6,879 nt of DNA from Sulfurovum sp. Lineage in GTDB: Bacteria; Campylobacterota; Campylobacteria; Campylobacterales; Sulfurovaceae. The stretch covers positions 1-6,879 of the forward strand of contig JANTFF010000032.1 of the NCBI GenBank assembly GCA_024763575.1. Reading direction: 5' to 3'. The notes under the pieces are model-generated. The model saw only the letters and a list, made by a program, of their open reading frames with translations. It ran no database searches and was not told the DNA's origin. Made by a program: the position numbers and the translations under genes. Positions 1-6,879 of this stretch are shown here, one piece after another (within the stretch, counting starts at the first letter, position 1; the number at the start of each line of letters is the position of its first letter).

Positions 1-1
1 A

Positions 2-745
2 TTTATATTTATCTCTATTGTGGCTTTTTATTTTTTGGGTAGAGATATTTGGTATCCATATTATAAAAAATATTTCATAGAAAAAGATATAGAACCAATA
101 GAGTGTCCTAAATGTCCCCAACCTAAAATAATAGAGAGAAATATAACTATTATTAAAAAAGAAGAAGAGAACCTAACTTCTACCCAAAGGCTCAAAAGAG
201 ATTTAGCAGATAGTGATTTCGTAATCTATCCCAAAAAACTAACTCTAATAGGACTCAAACACGAAAGAAGATTAGAGGTATGGGGAAAAAGAGATAAAGA
301 GTGGAGACATATAACTGATTATAATCTCACAGCTTTTTCAGGAAGATTAGGTCCAAAACTAAAAGAGGGAGATAGACAAATTCCAGAGGGGATTTATGGT
401 ATATCATATCTCAATCCAAATAGTAAGTTTCATCTATCTATGAGAATAGATTATCCAAATAAATTTGATAAAGAGATGGCAAAAAGAGAGAAACGGACAA
501 ATTTAGGTGGAGATATTATGATACATGGGAGCAATAGAACTATAGGTTGTATCCCTATTGGAGATGATAAAATAGAAGAGTTATATTATTTAGCCCAAAA
601 AGTTGGAATAGAAAATATCAAAGTGATACTCTCTCCTGTTGATTTTAGAAATATGAGTGTAAATATCAAAGATAAAAAACACCCTTGGTACAAAACACTT
701 TATAGTAAAATTACAAAAGAGATGAAACCCTTTACCTCAAAATAA
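2..745 (+). CDS. YkuD-fold L,D-transpeptidase-like protein, membrane anchored, 5' end missing
   Basis: This is a peptidoglycan-modifying enzyme of the YkuD (L,D-transpeptidase) fold, probably periplasmic and tethered to the inner membrane. The frame is open to the left edge. The first possible start is a GTG at base 20, but the codons before it (FIFISI) continue a hydrophobic segment ending in VAFYFLG, and no Shine-Dalgarno site is visible, so the true start probably lies upstream. Numbering from that GTG, a charged linker with a CPKC motif (residues 29-32) leads to the catalytic domain at about 75-210. The active site is H169-G170 followed by T174-I-G-C177, with C177 as the expected nucleophile. 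Only eight positions separate His and Cys, as in the short-loop YafK-type branch rather than B. subtilis YkuD. YkuD-fold enzymes can form 3-3 cross-links, attach or release lipoprotein (E. coli YafK), or trim stem peptides (Campylobacter Pgp2, Helicobacter Csd6), so the exact reaction is open. It ends 47 bases before alaS with TAA. Confidence 0.85.
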   Translation, partial: FIFISIVAFYFLGRDIWYPYYKKYFIEKDIEPIECPKCPQPKIIERNITIIKKEEENLTSTQRLKRDLADSDFVIYPKKLTLIGLKHERRLEVWGKRDKEWRHITDYNLTAFSGRLGPKLKEGDRQIPEGIYGISYLNPNSKFHLSMRIDYPNKFDKEMAKREKRTNLGGDIMIHGSNRTIGCIPIGDDKIEELYYLAQKVGIENIKVILSPVDFRNMSVNIKDKKHPWYKTLYSKITKEMKPFTSK

Positions 746-757
746 TCACAATTTGGC

Positions 758-763
758 TAAAAT
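758..763 (+). promoter_or_regulatory. Possible -10 box of the alaS promoter
   Basis: The 47-base gap before alaS contains TAAAAT at 758-763, preceded by TTTGGC, which resembles the extended -10 promoters of Campylobacterota. No -35 hexamer is evident at the expected distance, as is usual in that group. Transcription would start near base 770 and leave a leader of about 23 bases. No terminator hairpin separates the upstream gene, so read-through from it is also possible. This rests on motif resemblance alone. Confidence 0.35.
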
Positions 764-780
764 ATCCACAATTAAAAACA

Positions 781-785
781 CGGGA
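781..785 (+). promoter_or_regulatory. Weak ribosome binding site of alaS
   Basis: CGGGA lies seven bases before the ATG at 793. It is a poor Shine-Dalgarno match, but it is the only purine-rich candidate in the leader. It supports the ATG at 793, whose product begins [10 protein letters not shown], a typical AlaRS N-terminus. Confidence 0.35.
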
Positions 786-792
786 TTATATT

Positions 793-3339
793 ATGGATAT
801 TCGACAACAATTTTTGGACTTTTTTCAGAGTAAAGGACACAAACTAGTTCCTAGCTCTCCACTAGTACCTGATGATGCTACGCTTATGTTTACCAATGCT
901 GGTATGGTACAGTTTAAAAACATATTTACAGGAGAGGCTCCTATCCCTAACCCTCCAAGAGCTACCTCTTCGCAAACTTGTCTAAGAGCAGGTGGAAAAC
1001 ATAATGATTTGGATAATGTAGGCTATACAGCAAGACATCATACACTTTTTGAGATGTTGGGGAACTTCTCTTTTGCTGACTATTTCAAAGAAGATGCTAT
1101 AGCTTATGCGTGGGAGTTTATTACCTCATCTAAATATCTAGCACTTCCTATTGAGAAACTTTGGGTAACAGTACATGATAGTGATGATGAAGCCGAAGAG
1201 ATTTGGAGCAGACATATATCTCCTGATAGAATTATCCGTTTTGGTGATGCTGATAACTTTTGGCAGATGGGAGATACTGGTCCATGTGGTCCTTGTAGTG
1301 AGATTTTTTATGACCAAGGAGAAGAGAACTTTAATTCACCTGAAGACAAAATGGGTGGAGAGGGTGACCGATTTTTAGAGATTTGGAACTTGGTCTTTAT
1401 GCAGTATGAGAGAGATGAGAGTGGTACTCTAAACCCTCTACCAAAACCTAGTATAGATACAGGGATGGGATTAGAGAGAGTTGTAGCTATCAAAGAGGGA
1501 GTATTGAATAATTATCACTCTAGCCTATTTATACCTTTTTTAAATAAAATTGGTGAAATGGTTGGAACTCCTTATAACTATGAAGCTTCAAATAGTGCTA
1601 GTTACCGTGTAATTGCTGACCATTTGCGTTCATGCTCATTTCTACTAGCCCAAGGTGTCAACTTTGACAAAGAGGGAAGAGGATATGTTCTACGACGAAT
1701 TATGAGAAGAGCTATCCGTCATGGGTATCTACTCGGACTTAGAGAGCCATTTATGTATAAATTGGTTGATACTCTAGTAGATGTTATGGGTGAACAGTAT
1801 GATTATTTACTAAAAAGAGCAGAAGCTATTAAAACCTCTATGAAAACAGAAGAAGAGAGATTTTTTGATACTATAGAAGCTGGGATTAAACTATTTAATG
1901 AAGAGTTAGAAAAAACAGATAATATATTTGATGGTGAGGTAGCATTTAAACTATATGATACTTTTGGTTTTCCACTTGATTTGACCCAAGATATGCTACG
2001 AGAGAAAAATATAGCTTTGGATATAGAGGCTTTTGATAAAAAAATGGAAACTCAAAAAGCACAATCAAAAGCAAACTGGAAAGGTACAGGAGATGCCTCA
2101 ACTACAGGTGATTTCAAAGCCCTCAAAGAGAAATTTGGAGAAAATGAGTTTGTAGGATATGAGACTAAACAGATAACTGCTACAGTTTTAGCACTACTTG
2201 ATAGTGAGTTTAAAGAGGTTGATACTGTAAATGGTAGTGGTTGGGTACTACTTGACAAAACACCATTTTATGCAGAATCTGGTGGACAAATAGGCGATAG
2301 AGGTGAACTTTTGGGCAGATGTAAAGTAGTTGATACCAAAAAGTTTTTGGATATGAATATGTCTCAAGTAGAGGGTGATTTATCTATCGGTGATAGAGTT
2401 GAAGCTTTGGTTGATAGTAGTAGAGCAGAGATAGAAAAACACCACTCAGCTACTCACCTACTACATGCAGGACTTAGAGCAATATTGGGTGAGCATATAG
2501 CACAAGCTGGTTCACTAAATGATGATAAGCGACTCCGTTTTGACTTCTCTCACCCAAAAGCTATGACAAAAGAGGAGATAAAAGCTGTAGAGGCATGGGT
2601 AAATGATAAAGTTAGTCGAGCAATTCCAAGAGAGACTAAGATTATGAGTATAGATGAAGCTAAAAATAGTGGTGCTATGGCTCTATTTGGTGAGAAGTAT
2701 GGTGATGAGGTTAGAGTTGTTAGTATGGGTGATGTATCTGTTGAGCTTTGTGGTGGTACACATATAGATAACACTTCTGAAATTGGACTATTTATGATAA
2801 CCAAAGAGAGTGGAGTAAGTGCAGGAGTTCGACGAATAGAGGCTATATGTGGTAATAGTGCTATAAAAGTAGTTGGTAACTTAAGAGATGAACTAGATGA
2901 GATAAAAACAGAGCTAAAAAATCAGAACTCAATAGCAGGTATAAATAGATTAAAAGATGAGATTAAAACTCTAAAGACAGAGCTAAAAACTGCTCTAAAC
3001 TCAACCAAAAAAGAGTTATCAACTATAGAAATAAACGGAGTAACTGTTATAGTAGATGAAGTAGATACAGGCGATATCAAAGAGTTAATAGATGAAGCTA
3101 AAAACAGATACCCCAATATAGCTATTATGCTATTTCAGAAAAAAGGCAATAAAGTATTAATAGCATGTGGTAGCAAAAACACCCCTATCAAAGCAGGGAA
3201 TTGGATAAAAGAGATAGCTCCAATACTAGGTGGTGGAGGTGGAGGTCGTCCTGACTTTGCACAAGCAGGTGGTAAAGATGCCTCTAAGATAGATGAAGCT
3301 AAAGAGAGAGCTTTGGGTTATTTAAAAGATAATTTATAA
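793..3339 (+). CDS. alaS: Alanine--tRNA ligase (alanyl-tRNA synthetase)
   Basis: This cytoplasmic class II synthetase activates alanine with ATP, charges tRNA-Ala and hydrolyses mischarged Ser- or Gly-tRNA-Ala. It has 848 residues, close to the family's usual 840-880, so it looks full length. The aminoacylation core occupies about 1-240, with [14 protein letters not shown] at 81-94, GPCGPCSEI at 163-171 and motif 3 GMGLERV at 224-230. The tRNA-recognition region follows to about 460. The editing domain carries the zinc-binding pairs H551/H555 (HSATH) and C653/H657 (CGGTH). A lysine- and glutamate-rich coiled coil at about 695-745 leads to the C-Ala domain, marked by a run of six glycines (813-818) and RPDFAQAGG (819-827). 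The gene probably heads an operon: maf begins one base after its TAA stop. No domain is missing and no key residue is altered. Confidence 0.98.
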   Translation: MDIRQQFLDFFQSKGHKLVPSSPLVPDDATLMFTNAGMVQFKNIFTGEAPIPNPPRATSSQTCLRAGGKHNDLDNVGYTARHHTLFEMLGNFSFADYFKEDAIAYAWEFITSSKYLALPIEKLWVTVHDSDDEAEEIWSRHISPDRIIRFGDADNFWQMGDTGPCGPCSEIFYDQGEENFNSPEDKMGGEGDRFLEIWNLVFMQYERDESGTLNPLPKPSIDTGMGLERVVAIKEGVLNNYHSSLFIPFLNKIGEMVGTPYNYEASNSASYRVIADHLRSCSFLLAQGVNFDKEGRGYVLRRIMRRAIRHGYLLGLREPFMYKLVDTLVDVMGEQYDYLLKRAEAIKTSMKTEEERFFDTIEAGIKLFNEELEKTDNIFDGEVAFKLYDTFGFPLDLTQDMLREKNIALDIEAFDKKMETQKAQSKANWKGTGDASTTGDFKALKEKFGENEFVGYETKQITATVLALLDSEFKEVDTVNGSGWVLLDKTPFYAESGGQIGDRGELLGRCKVVDTKKFLDMNMSQVEGDLSIGDRVEALVDSSRAEIEKHHSATHLLHAGLRAILGEHIAQAGSLNDDKRLRFDFSHPKAMTKEEIKAVEAWVNDKVSRAIPRETKIMSIDEAKNSGAMALFGEKYGDEVRVVSMGDVSVELCGGTHIDNTSEIGLFMITKESGVSAGVRRIEAICGNSAIKVVGNLRDELDEIKTELKNQNSIAGINRLKDEIKTLKTELKTALNSTKKELSTIEINGVTVIVDEVDTGDIKELIDEAKNRYPNIAIMLFQKKGNKVLIACGSKNTPIKAGNWIKEIAPILGGGGGGRPDFAQAGGKDASKIDEAKERALGYLKDNL

Positions 3340-3340
3340 C

Positions 3341-3889
3341 ATGATACATCTAGCATCAAATTCAGAGTCAAGAGCTAAACTTTTGACTCAATTTAAAATT
3401 CCATTTATACAAAAAGCACCCACTTATAATGAAGAGCAAATCAAAACTACTATTGCAAAAGATTTTGTATATCTAGCAAGTAAAGGTAAATTAGAGAAAG
3501 CTATAGAGGAGTTTGGATTAGATATACCTCTACTTACAGCAGATAGTGTAATATCTACTAAAGATGGAGAGATACTTAGAAAACCCCAAAATAGAGATGA
3601 TGCCAAACGAATACTAGAACTTCAAAGTGGCTCACAAATATCTATTATATCAGCTATGCACTATAAGACCAAAGAGTTTTATCTATGTGATGTATCTGCT
3701 ACTTATTATCAATTTGATATATTTAAACTAAAAGATTTAGAAGATTATTTAGATAGTGGTCTATGGGATGGAAAAGCTGGTGGATGTATGGTTGAGGGGT
3801 TTTGTCAAAAATATATCCAAAATGTAGATGGCTATGAGAGTACAGCTATGGGATTACAAGTTGAGAGACTATTAGGATGGTTAAAATAA
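3341..3889 (+). CDS. maf: Maf-like nucleotide pyrophosphatase, Campylobacterota-type
   Basis: Maf proteins are small cytoplasmic pyrophosphatases that hydrolyse nucleoside triphosphates, including modified or non-canonical ones, to monophosphates; some affect septum formation. At 182 residues this is slightly short of the usual 190-200. Family landmarks are the N-terminal substrate loop SNSESRAKLL (6-15), acidic E31/E32, TADSV (66-70) with the presumed catalytic D68, K81-P82, and GKAGG (144-148). Several motifs diverge: D-S replaces the common D-T after the catalytic Asp, R-K-P replaces G-K-P, E152 stands where most Maf proteins have Gln, and the C-terminal GLP motif reads MGLQ. From memory, C. 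jejuni Maf shares several of these changes, so they look lineage-specific rather than degenerative. The ATG is one base after the alaS stop, with no clear Shine-Dalgarno site, suggesting translational coupling. Substrate preference cannot be read from the sequence. Confidence 0.88.
   Translation: MIHLASNSESRAKLLTQFKIPFIQKAPTYNEEQIKTTIAKDFVYLASKGKLEKAIEEFGLDIPLLTADSVISTKDGEILRKPQNRDDAKRILELQSGSQISIISAMHYKTKEFYLCDVSATYYQFDIFKLKDLEDYLDSGLWDGKAGGCMVEGFCQKYIQNVDGYESTAMGLQVERLLGWLK
3874..3877 (+). promoter_or_regulatory. Possible ribosome binding site of the bioF-like gene, inside maf
   Basis: AGGA lies within the last maf codons, 13 bases before the ATG at 3891. That spacing is long, so re-initiation by ribosomes finishing maf (stop at 3887-3889) may matter more than this site. 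Confidence 0.3.
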
Positions 3890-3890
3890 T

Positions 3891-4970
3891 ATGTACCAAA
3901 CAGAACTAAATGCACTAAAAAAAGCAAATAGATTTAGACAAAGACAAATATTTGATGAGGAGTTAATAGATTTTGCATCAAATGATTATCTAGGTCTAGC
4001 TAATAATAAAAAACAGTTCAAAAAAGCTGTTAAAATGGTATCACAATATGATATTCATGCACCCAAAGCTAGTATGCTTGTTAATGGGTATCATGAGATA
4101 CATGAGGGGTTTGAGAGAACACTATCTTTTCTAAATGGATTTGAAAAAGGTTTAGTAGTTGGCTCTGGATTTTTAGCCAATATGGCTTTGATTGAGTCAC
4201 TTGTTCGTAAAAAAGATAAACTTTTTATTGATGAAGAGTATCACGCTAGTGGTATGATGGCTACAGGACTTTTGGGTGATAGAGTTGTCAAATTTAGACA
4301 TAACAGTGCAAATGACCTTGAAGAGAAACTTAAACTTCATACTGTAGGACGAAAGATTATTGCTGTAGAGGGTGTTTACTCTATGAGTGGAGAGTTGTGT
4401 AGTCGTGATATTTTTGAATTGGCTGATAAGTATAATGCTATATTAATTGTTGATGAGGCTCATAGCTCTGGTGTAATTGGAGATAATCTTTTAGGGATAT
4501 TTGAGTATTATGGAATTAAACCACAAGAAAATCATATCAAAATGGGAACACTTGGTAAAGCTTATGGGAGTTATGGAGCTTATATTTTAGCCTCTGCACA
4601 AATCATTAGTTTTTTGGAAAATAGAGGTAAACCTATTATATACTCAACTGCTCCATCTGTTTTTGATACGGCTTTGGCACTTGTCAATATAGAAGAGGTA
4701 TCAAATGAGAGTGATAAATTCAAAAAAGAGATTATAAAACGACAAAAAATAGTCAAAAAATCACTAGATATTGATTTAAAATCACTAATTTTACCTATAC
4801 CTGTACCAACTAATGAGATGGCTCTAAAACTGCAAGAGGCACTAATGGTCAAAAAGGGGTATTTAGTTGGAGCAATTAGACAACCAACTGTATCTAAACC
4901 TATTTTGCGTATTATCCCCAGACTTGGCTCTTCAAAAAAAGCATTAAAGTCACTACTCAATCACTTTTAG
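3891..4970 (+). CDS. bioF: Alpha-oxoamine synthase, probably 8-amino-7-oxononanoate synthase
   Basis: This is a PLP-dependent fold-type I enzyme of the alpha-oxoamine synthase family. BioF condenses pimeloyl-thioester with L-alanine to give 8-amino-7-oxononanoate, CO2 and free carrier, early in biotin synthesis. Visible features are SNDYLGLA (30-37), H118 in YHAS (the His that stacks on the PLP ring), S164 in EGVYSMSG, D188 and H191 in DEAHSSGVIG (binding the pyridine nitrogen and substrate), T220 and the Schiff-base lysine K223 in GTLGKAYG, YSTAP (251-255), and an Arg-bearing C-terminal strand ILRIIPR (338-344). At 359 residues it is a little shorter than the usual 380-390. The usual SMDGD motif reads SMSGE. 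Relatives such as glycine C-acetyltransferase share this architecture, but the overall pattern resembles BioF most. It starts one base after maf and ends in TAG. No other biotin gene is in view, so the biotin role is inferred from family resemblance. Confidence 0.82.
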   Translation: MYQTELNALKKANRFRQRQIFDEELIDFASNDYLGLANNKKQFKKAVKMVSQYDIHAPKASMLVNGYHEIHEGFERTLSFLNGFEKGLVVGSGFLANMALIESLVRKKDKLFIDEEYHASGMMATGLLGDRVVKFRHNSANDLEEKLKLHTVGRKIIAVEGVYSMSGELCSRDIFELADKYNAILIVDEAHSSGVIGDNLLGIFEYYGIKPQENHIKMGTLGKAYGSYGAYILASAQIISFLENRGKPIIYSTAPSVFDTALALVNIEEVSNESDKFKKEIIKRQKIVKKSLDIDLKSLILPIPVPTNEMALKLQEALMVKKGYLVGAIRQPTVSKPILRIIPRLGSSKKALKSLLNHF

Positions 4971-4971
4971 A

Positions 4972-4977
4972 TATAAT
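4972..4977 (+). promoter_or_regulatory. Consensus -10 box before the PBP1A gene
   Basis: TATAAT begins two bases after the TAG stop of the preceding gene, in a 37-base gap. Transcription would start near 4984, giving a leader of about 24 bases. No convincing -35 element is seen; the upstream region is the end of the bioF-like gene. No terminator lies in the gap, so the penicillin-binding protein gene may also be read from the alaS operon. Confidence 0.45.
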
Positions 4978-4993
4978 TAACGCATTTTAAAAC

Positions 4994-4998
4994 AAGGA
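4994..4998 (+). promoter_or_regulatory. Ribosome binding site of the PBP1A gene
   Basis: AAGGA lies nine bases before the ATG at 5008. It is the best Shine-Dalgarno match in the window and fixes this start; the encoded protein then begins with a short basic N-terminus and a membrane anchor, as expected. Confidence 0.65.
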
Positions 4999-5007
4999 CT
5001 CCAATAT

Positions 5008-6879
5008 ATGGTTAATCAATTTATTAAAGGCTCGATAATGTTGGTAATAATATTTGCCATCGCACTATTTGTTGCATTTATCTACGCTTACAATGAAATT
5101 AAACTTGATATGAATAAAATAATTAACTATAGTCCCAAAACTTCTTCTGTGATTTTAGATTATAAAGGTAATAAAATAGCCAATATTATGCAAGGACAAC
5201 ACCGTCTATATGCTAAATATGATGAGATGCCACCTTATATAATTGAGGCGTTAATTGCTATTGAAGATACACGATTTTTTGAACATAATGGTGTAAATCC
5301 TGATGCAATCATCCGAGCTATGACTAGAAATTTCAAAGCAGGTAAAAAGGTAGAGGGGGGAAGTACTATTACACAGCAATTAGTCAAAAAAATCCTACTA
5401 TCTCCCAAAAAGAATTATAGTAGAAAACTCAAAGAGGCTATACTTGCTATGAAAGTAGAAGATAAGCTAACAAAAGAGCAGATATTAGAGAGATACTTAA
5501 ACGAAATATCTTTTGGACGAGGATATTTTGGTGTTAAAACAGCATCAAAAGGCTATTTTCATAAAGATTTAGAAAATCTAACTCTAAAAGAGTCTGCACT
5601 TTTGATTGGTTTACCAAATGCTCCATCATATTATAATCCTGTTAGACATCTTGATAGAGCATTAAAAAGAGCCAATACTATTTTAAATAGAATGAAAAAT
5701 CTAGGTTGGATAAAAGAAGATGAGTATTTAGAAGCGATTAAAGAGACACCTAAAATTTATAATAGTTCATTAACCCAAAATATAGCTCCTTATGTAACAG
5801 ATGAAGTGGTACGACGACTCAAAAAAGATTTTCCAAATATAAAAACTGGTGGATATACTATCTATACAACTATAGATATGAAACAACAAGAGATAGCTAG
5901 AAAAGCACTTAGATATGCTGTCAAAAAAACAGCTAAAAGATATAGAGAAAGTATAAATCATACAACACTCAATGGAGCATTTTTGAGTGTAGATAACAAA
6001 ACAGGTGATATAAAAGCTATGGTTGGTGGTATTGATTATAAAAAATCTGCATATAATCGCGTAACTATGATGGAGAGACAACCAGGGTCTGCTTTTAAAC
6101 CCTTTATATATCAAGTGGCACTTGACCTTGGGTATAATCCTGCTACTGAATTAACTGATGTAGCAAGAACATTTCAATATTATAGAAATGGTAAACGAGT
6201 TATTTGGAGACCTGAAAATTATGAGCGAAACTTTGAAGGTTTTATCAAATTAAGAGAAGCTCTTGTACACTCACGAAACCTAGCAACCATTAACTTAGTA
6301 ACAGAGGTTGGATTAAATAGAATTAGAGAAAAACTCAAACCTCTCAATATAGCTCATATCCCTCAAGATATGTCTATATCATTGGGTAATTTGGGTATAA
6401 GTCCTGCTAAAATGGCACAGATATACTCTGCCTTTGCCAATGGTGGGCATATGCTAGAACCTAGACTTATAGCTAAAGTTGTATCCAAAGACGGTACAGT
6501 CATATATGAATCCCATACACAAGAGATTGCTAATTTTACACAACCCCAACAAGCATATTTGATGACTGATATTTTACGAGATATTGTTATCCGAGGAACA
6601 GGAAGAAATGCACAAGTATCAGGAGTTGAAGTAGTAGGAAAAACAGGAACAACCAATAAAAATGTTGATGCATGGTTTTGTGGATATTCCCCAGCACAAG
6701 AGGTTATTGTATGGATAGGTAGAGACAACAATAGACCAATAGGAAGAGGTGCTACAGGTGGTGCTACATCTGCACCTGCATTTGCATATTTCTTCAAAAA
6801 ACTATATAAACTATATCCTAATTTACCCAAAAAGTTCACCGTACCAAAAGGGGTATATAATGCAAGAGATGGGGTAATA
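5008..6879 (+). CDS. Class A penicillin-binding protein (PBP1A type), 3' end missing
   Basis: This bifunctional peptidoglycan synthase polymerises lipid II into glycan strands and cross-links stem peptides in the periplasm. The frame runs 624 codons without a stop to the right edge. A single membrane anchor (about 9-28) precedes the GT51 glycosyltransferase domain (about 50-225): EDTRFFEHNG with catalytic E86, GGSTITQQ (117-124), RKLKEA (139-144), ILERYLNEI (159-167) and FGRGYFG (169-175). The transpeptidase domain (about 320-600) has all three active-site motifs: SAFK with nucleophile S361, SRN (422-424) and KTGT (545-548). Both activities should therefore be intact. Related Campylobacterota proteins are about 640-660 residues, so only a short tail is probably lost. 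It follows the bioF-like gene after 37 bases, with its own possible promoter. Campylobacter calls its alaS-maf-linked homologue pbpA; mrcA or ponA are used elsewhere, so no symbol is assigned. Confidence 0.96.
   Translation, partial: MVNQFIKGSIMLVIIFAIALFVAFIYAYNEIKLDMNKIINYSPKTSSVILDYKGNKIANIMQGQHRLYAKYDEMPPYIIEALIAIEDTRFFEHNGVNPDAIIRAMTRNFKAGKKVEGGSTITQQLVKKILLSPKKNYSRKLKEAILAMKVEDKLTKEQILERYLNEISFGRGYFGVKTASKGYFHKDLENLTLKESALLIGLPNAPSYYNPVRHLDRALKRANTILNRMKNLGWIKEDEYLEAIKETPKIYNSSLTQNIAPYVTDEVVRRLKKDFPNIKTGGYTIYTTIDMKQQEIARKALRYAVKKTAKRYRESINHTTLNGAFLSVDNKTGDIKAMVGGIDYKKSAYNRVTMMERQPGSAFKPFIYQVALDLGYNPATELTDVARTFQYYRNGKRVIWRPENYERNFEGFIKLREALVHSRNLATINLVTEVGLNRIREKLKPLNIAHIPQDMSISLGNLGISPAKMAQIYSAFANGGHMLEPRLIAKVVSKDGTVIYESHTQEIANFTQPQQAYLMTDILRDIVIRGTGRNAQVSGVEVVGKTGTTNKNVDAWFCGYSPAQEVIVWIGRDNNRPIGRGATGGATSAPAFAYFFKKLYKLYPNLPKKFTVPKGVYNARDGVI

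Noticed and set aside
746..792. Possible small gene or riboswitch before alaS
   Set aside because: The gap is only 47 bases, with no hairpin or T-box-like structure, so there is room only for a simple promoter and leader.
3229..3246. GGT/GGA repeat tract, possibly a slippage-prone simple repeat
   Set aside because: It encodes the glycine-rich segment of the C-Ala domain that AlaRS proteins normally have; the codons vary, and there is no sign of phase variation.
4580..4960. 126-codon open frame on the minus strand
   Set aside because: It is fully antisense to the C-terminal half of the bioF-like gene, with no start context or domain.
4981..4993. TTTTAAAA palindrome between the bioF-like gene and the PBP gene, as a possible terminator
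   Set aside because: It has no loop and no GC-rich stem and lies inside the presumed leader, so it cannot form a stable terminator hairpin.
5770..6114. 114-codon open frame on the minus strand, rich in Ser, Phe, Ile and Cys
   Set aside because: It is the reverse reading of the lysine- and arginine-rich linker of the penicillin-binding protein. The composition follows from antisense AAA/AGA codons, not from a real membrane protein.
6363..6839. 158-codon open frame on the minus strand
   Set aside because: It lies antisense to the transpeptidase domain of the penicillin-binding protein, whose SRN and KTG motifs are intact on the plus strand; no recognisable domain is encoded, and it is a codon-bias shadow.
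1..6879. ACGT, GGCC, CCGG and GCGC also seem to be absent
   Set aside because: CG-containing and GC-only tetramers are expected only a few times in such AT-rich, CpG-poor DNA, so absence from 6.9 kb is weak evidence. ACGT is the most suggestive of these and is worth including in a genome-wide count.

Overview
The window is an AT-rich (roughly one third G+C), densely packed stretch of bacterial chromosome with every gene on the + strand. Protein sequence and gene order point to the Campylobacterota (the former Epsilonproteobacteria), possibly a Sulfurimonas- or Sulfurovum-like organism; the genus is a guess. The main support is an alanyl-tRNA synthetase gene followed directly by a divergent Maf gene and, further on, a class A penicillin-binding protein. 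From memory, Campylobacter jejuni has the same alaS-maf-pbpA order. Weak Shine-Dalgarno sites and -10 boxes without a clear -35 also fit this group.

Layout: (1) bases 2-745, the 3' part of a membrane-anchored YkuD-fold L,D-transpeptidase-like protein, cut by the left edge; (2) a 47-base gap with a possible promoter; (3) 793-3339, complete alaS; (4) 3341-3889, maf; (5) 3891-4970, a bioF-like alpha-oxoamine synthase; genes 3-5 are separated by single bases and look like one translationally coupled operon; (6) a 37-base gap with a consensus -10 box and a good ribosome binding site; (7) 5008 to the right edge, a class A penicillin-binding protein (PBP1A type), lacking only its extreme C-terminus. 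No stretch longer than 50 bases is without a gene. I saw no RNA gene, mobile element, CRISPR array, repeat or convincing terminator.

The two outer genes act on peptidoglycan: PBP1A polymerises glycan strands and makes 4-3 cross-links, while the YkuD-fold protein makes, cuts or edits L,D-bonds. The middle genes are housekeeping: alanine charging of tRNA, hydrolysis of non-canonical nucleotides, and (probably) the first committed step of biotin synthesis.

I found no new biological system among the genes. The most noteworthy signal is in the DNA itself: the tetramer GATC appears to be completely absent, although its anagrams GTAC and CTAG are common, and every Asp codon followed by a C is GAC rather than the usual GAT. 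This suggests selection against GATC, for example by a past or present restriction-modification system.
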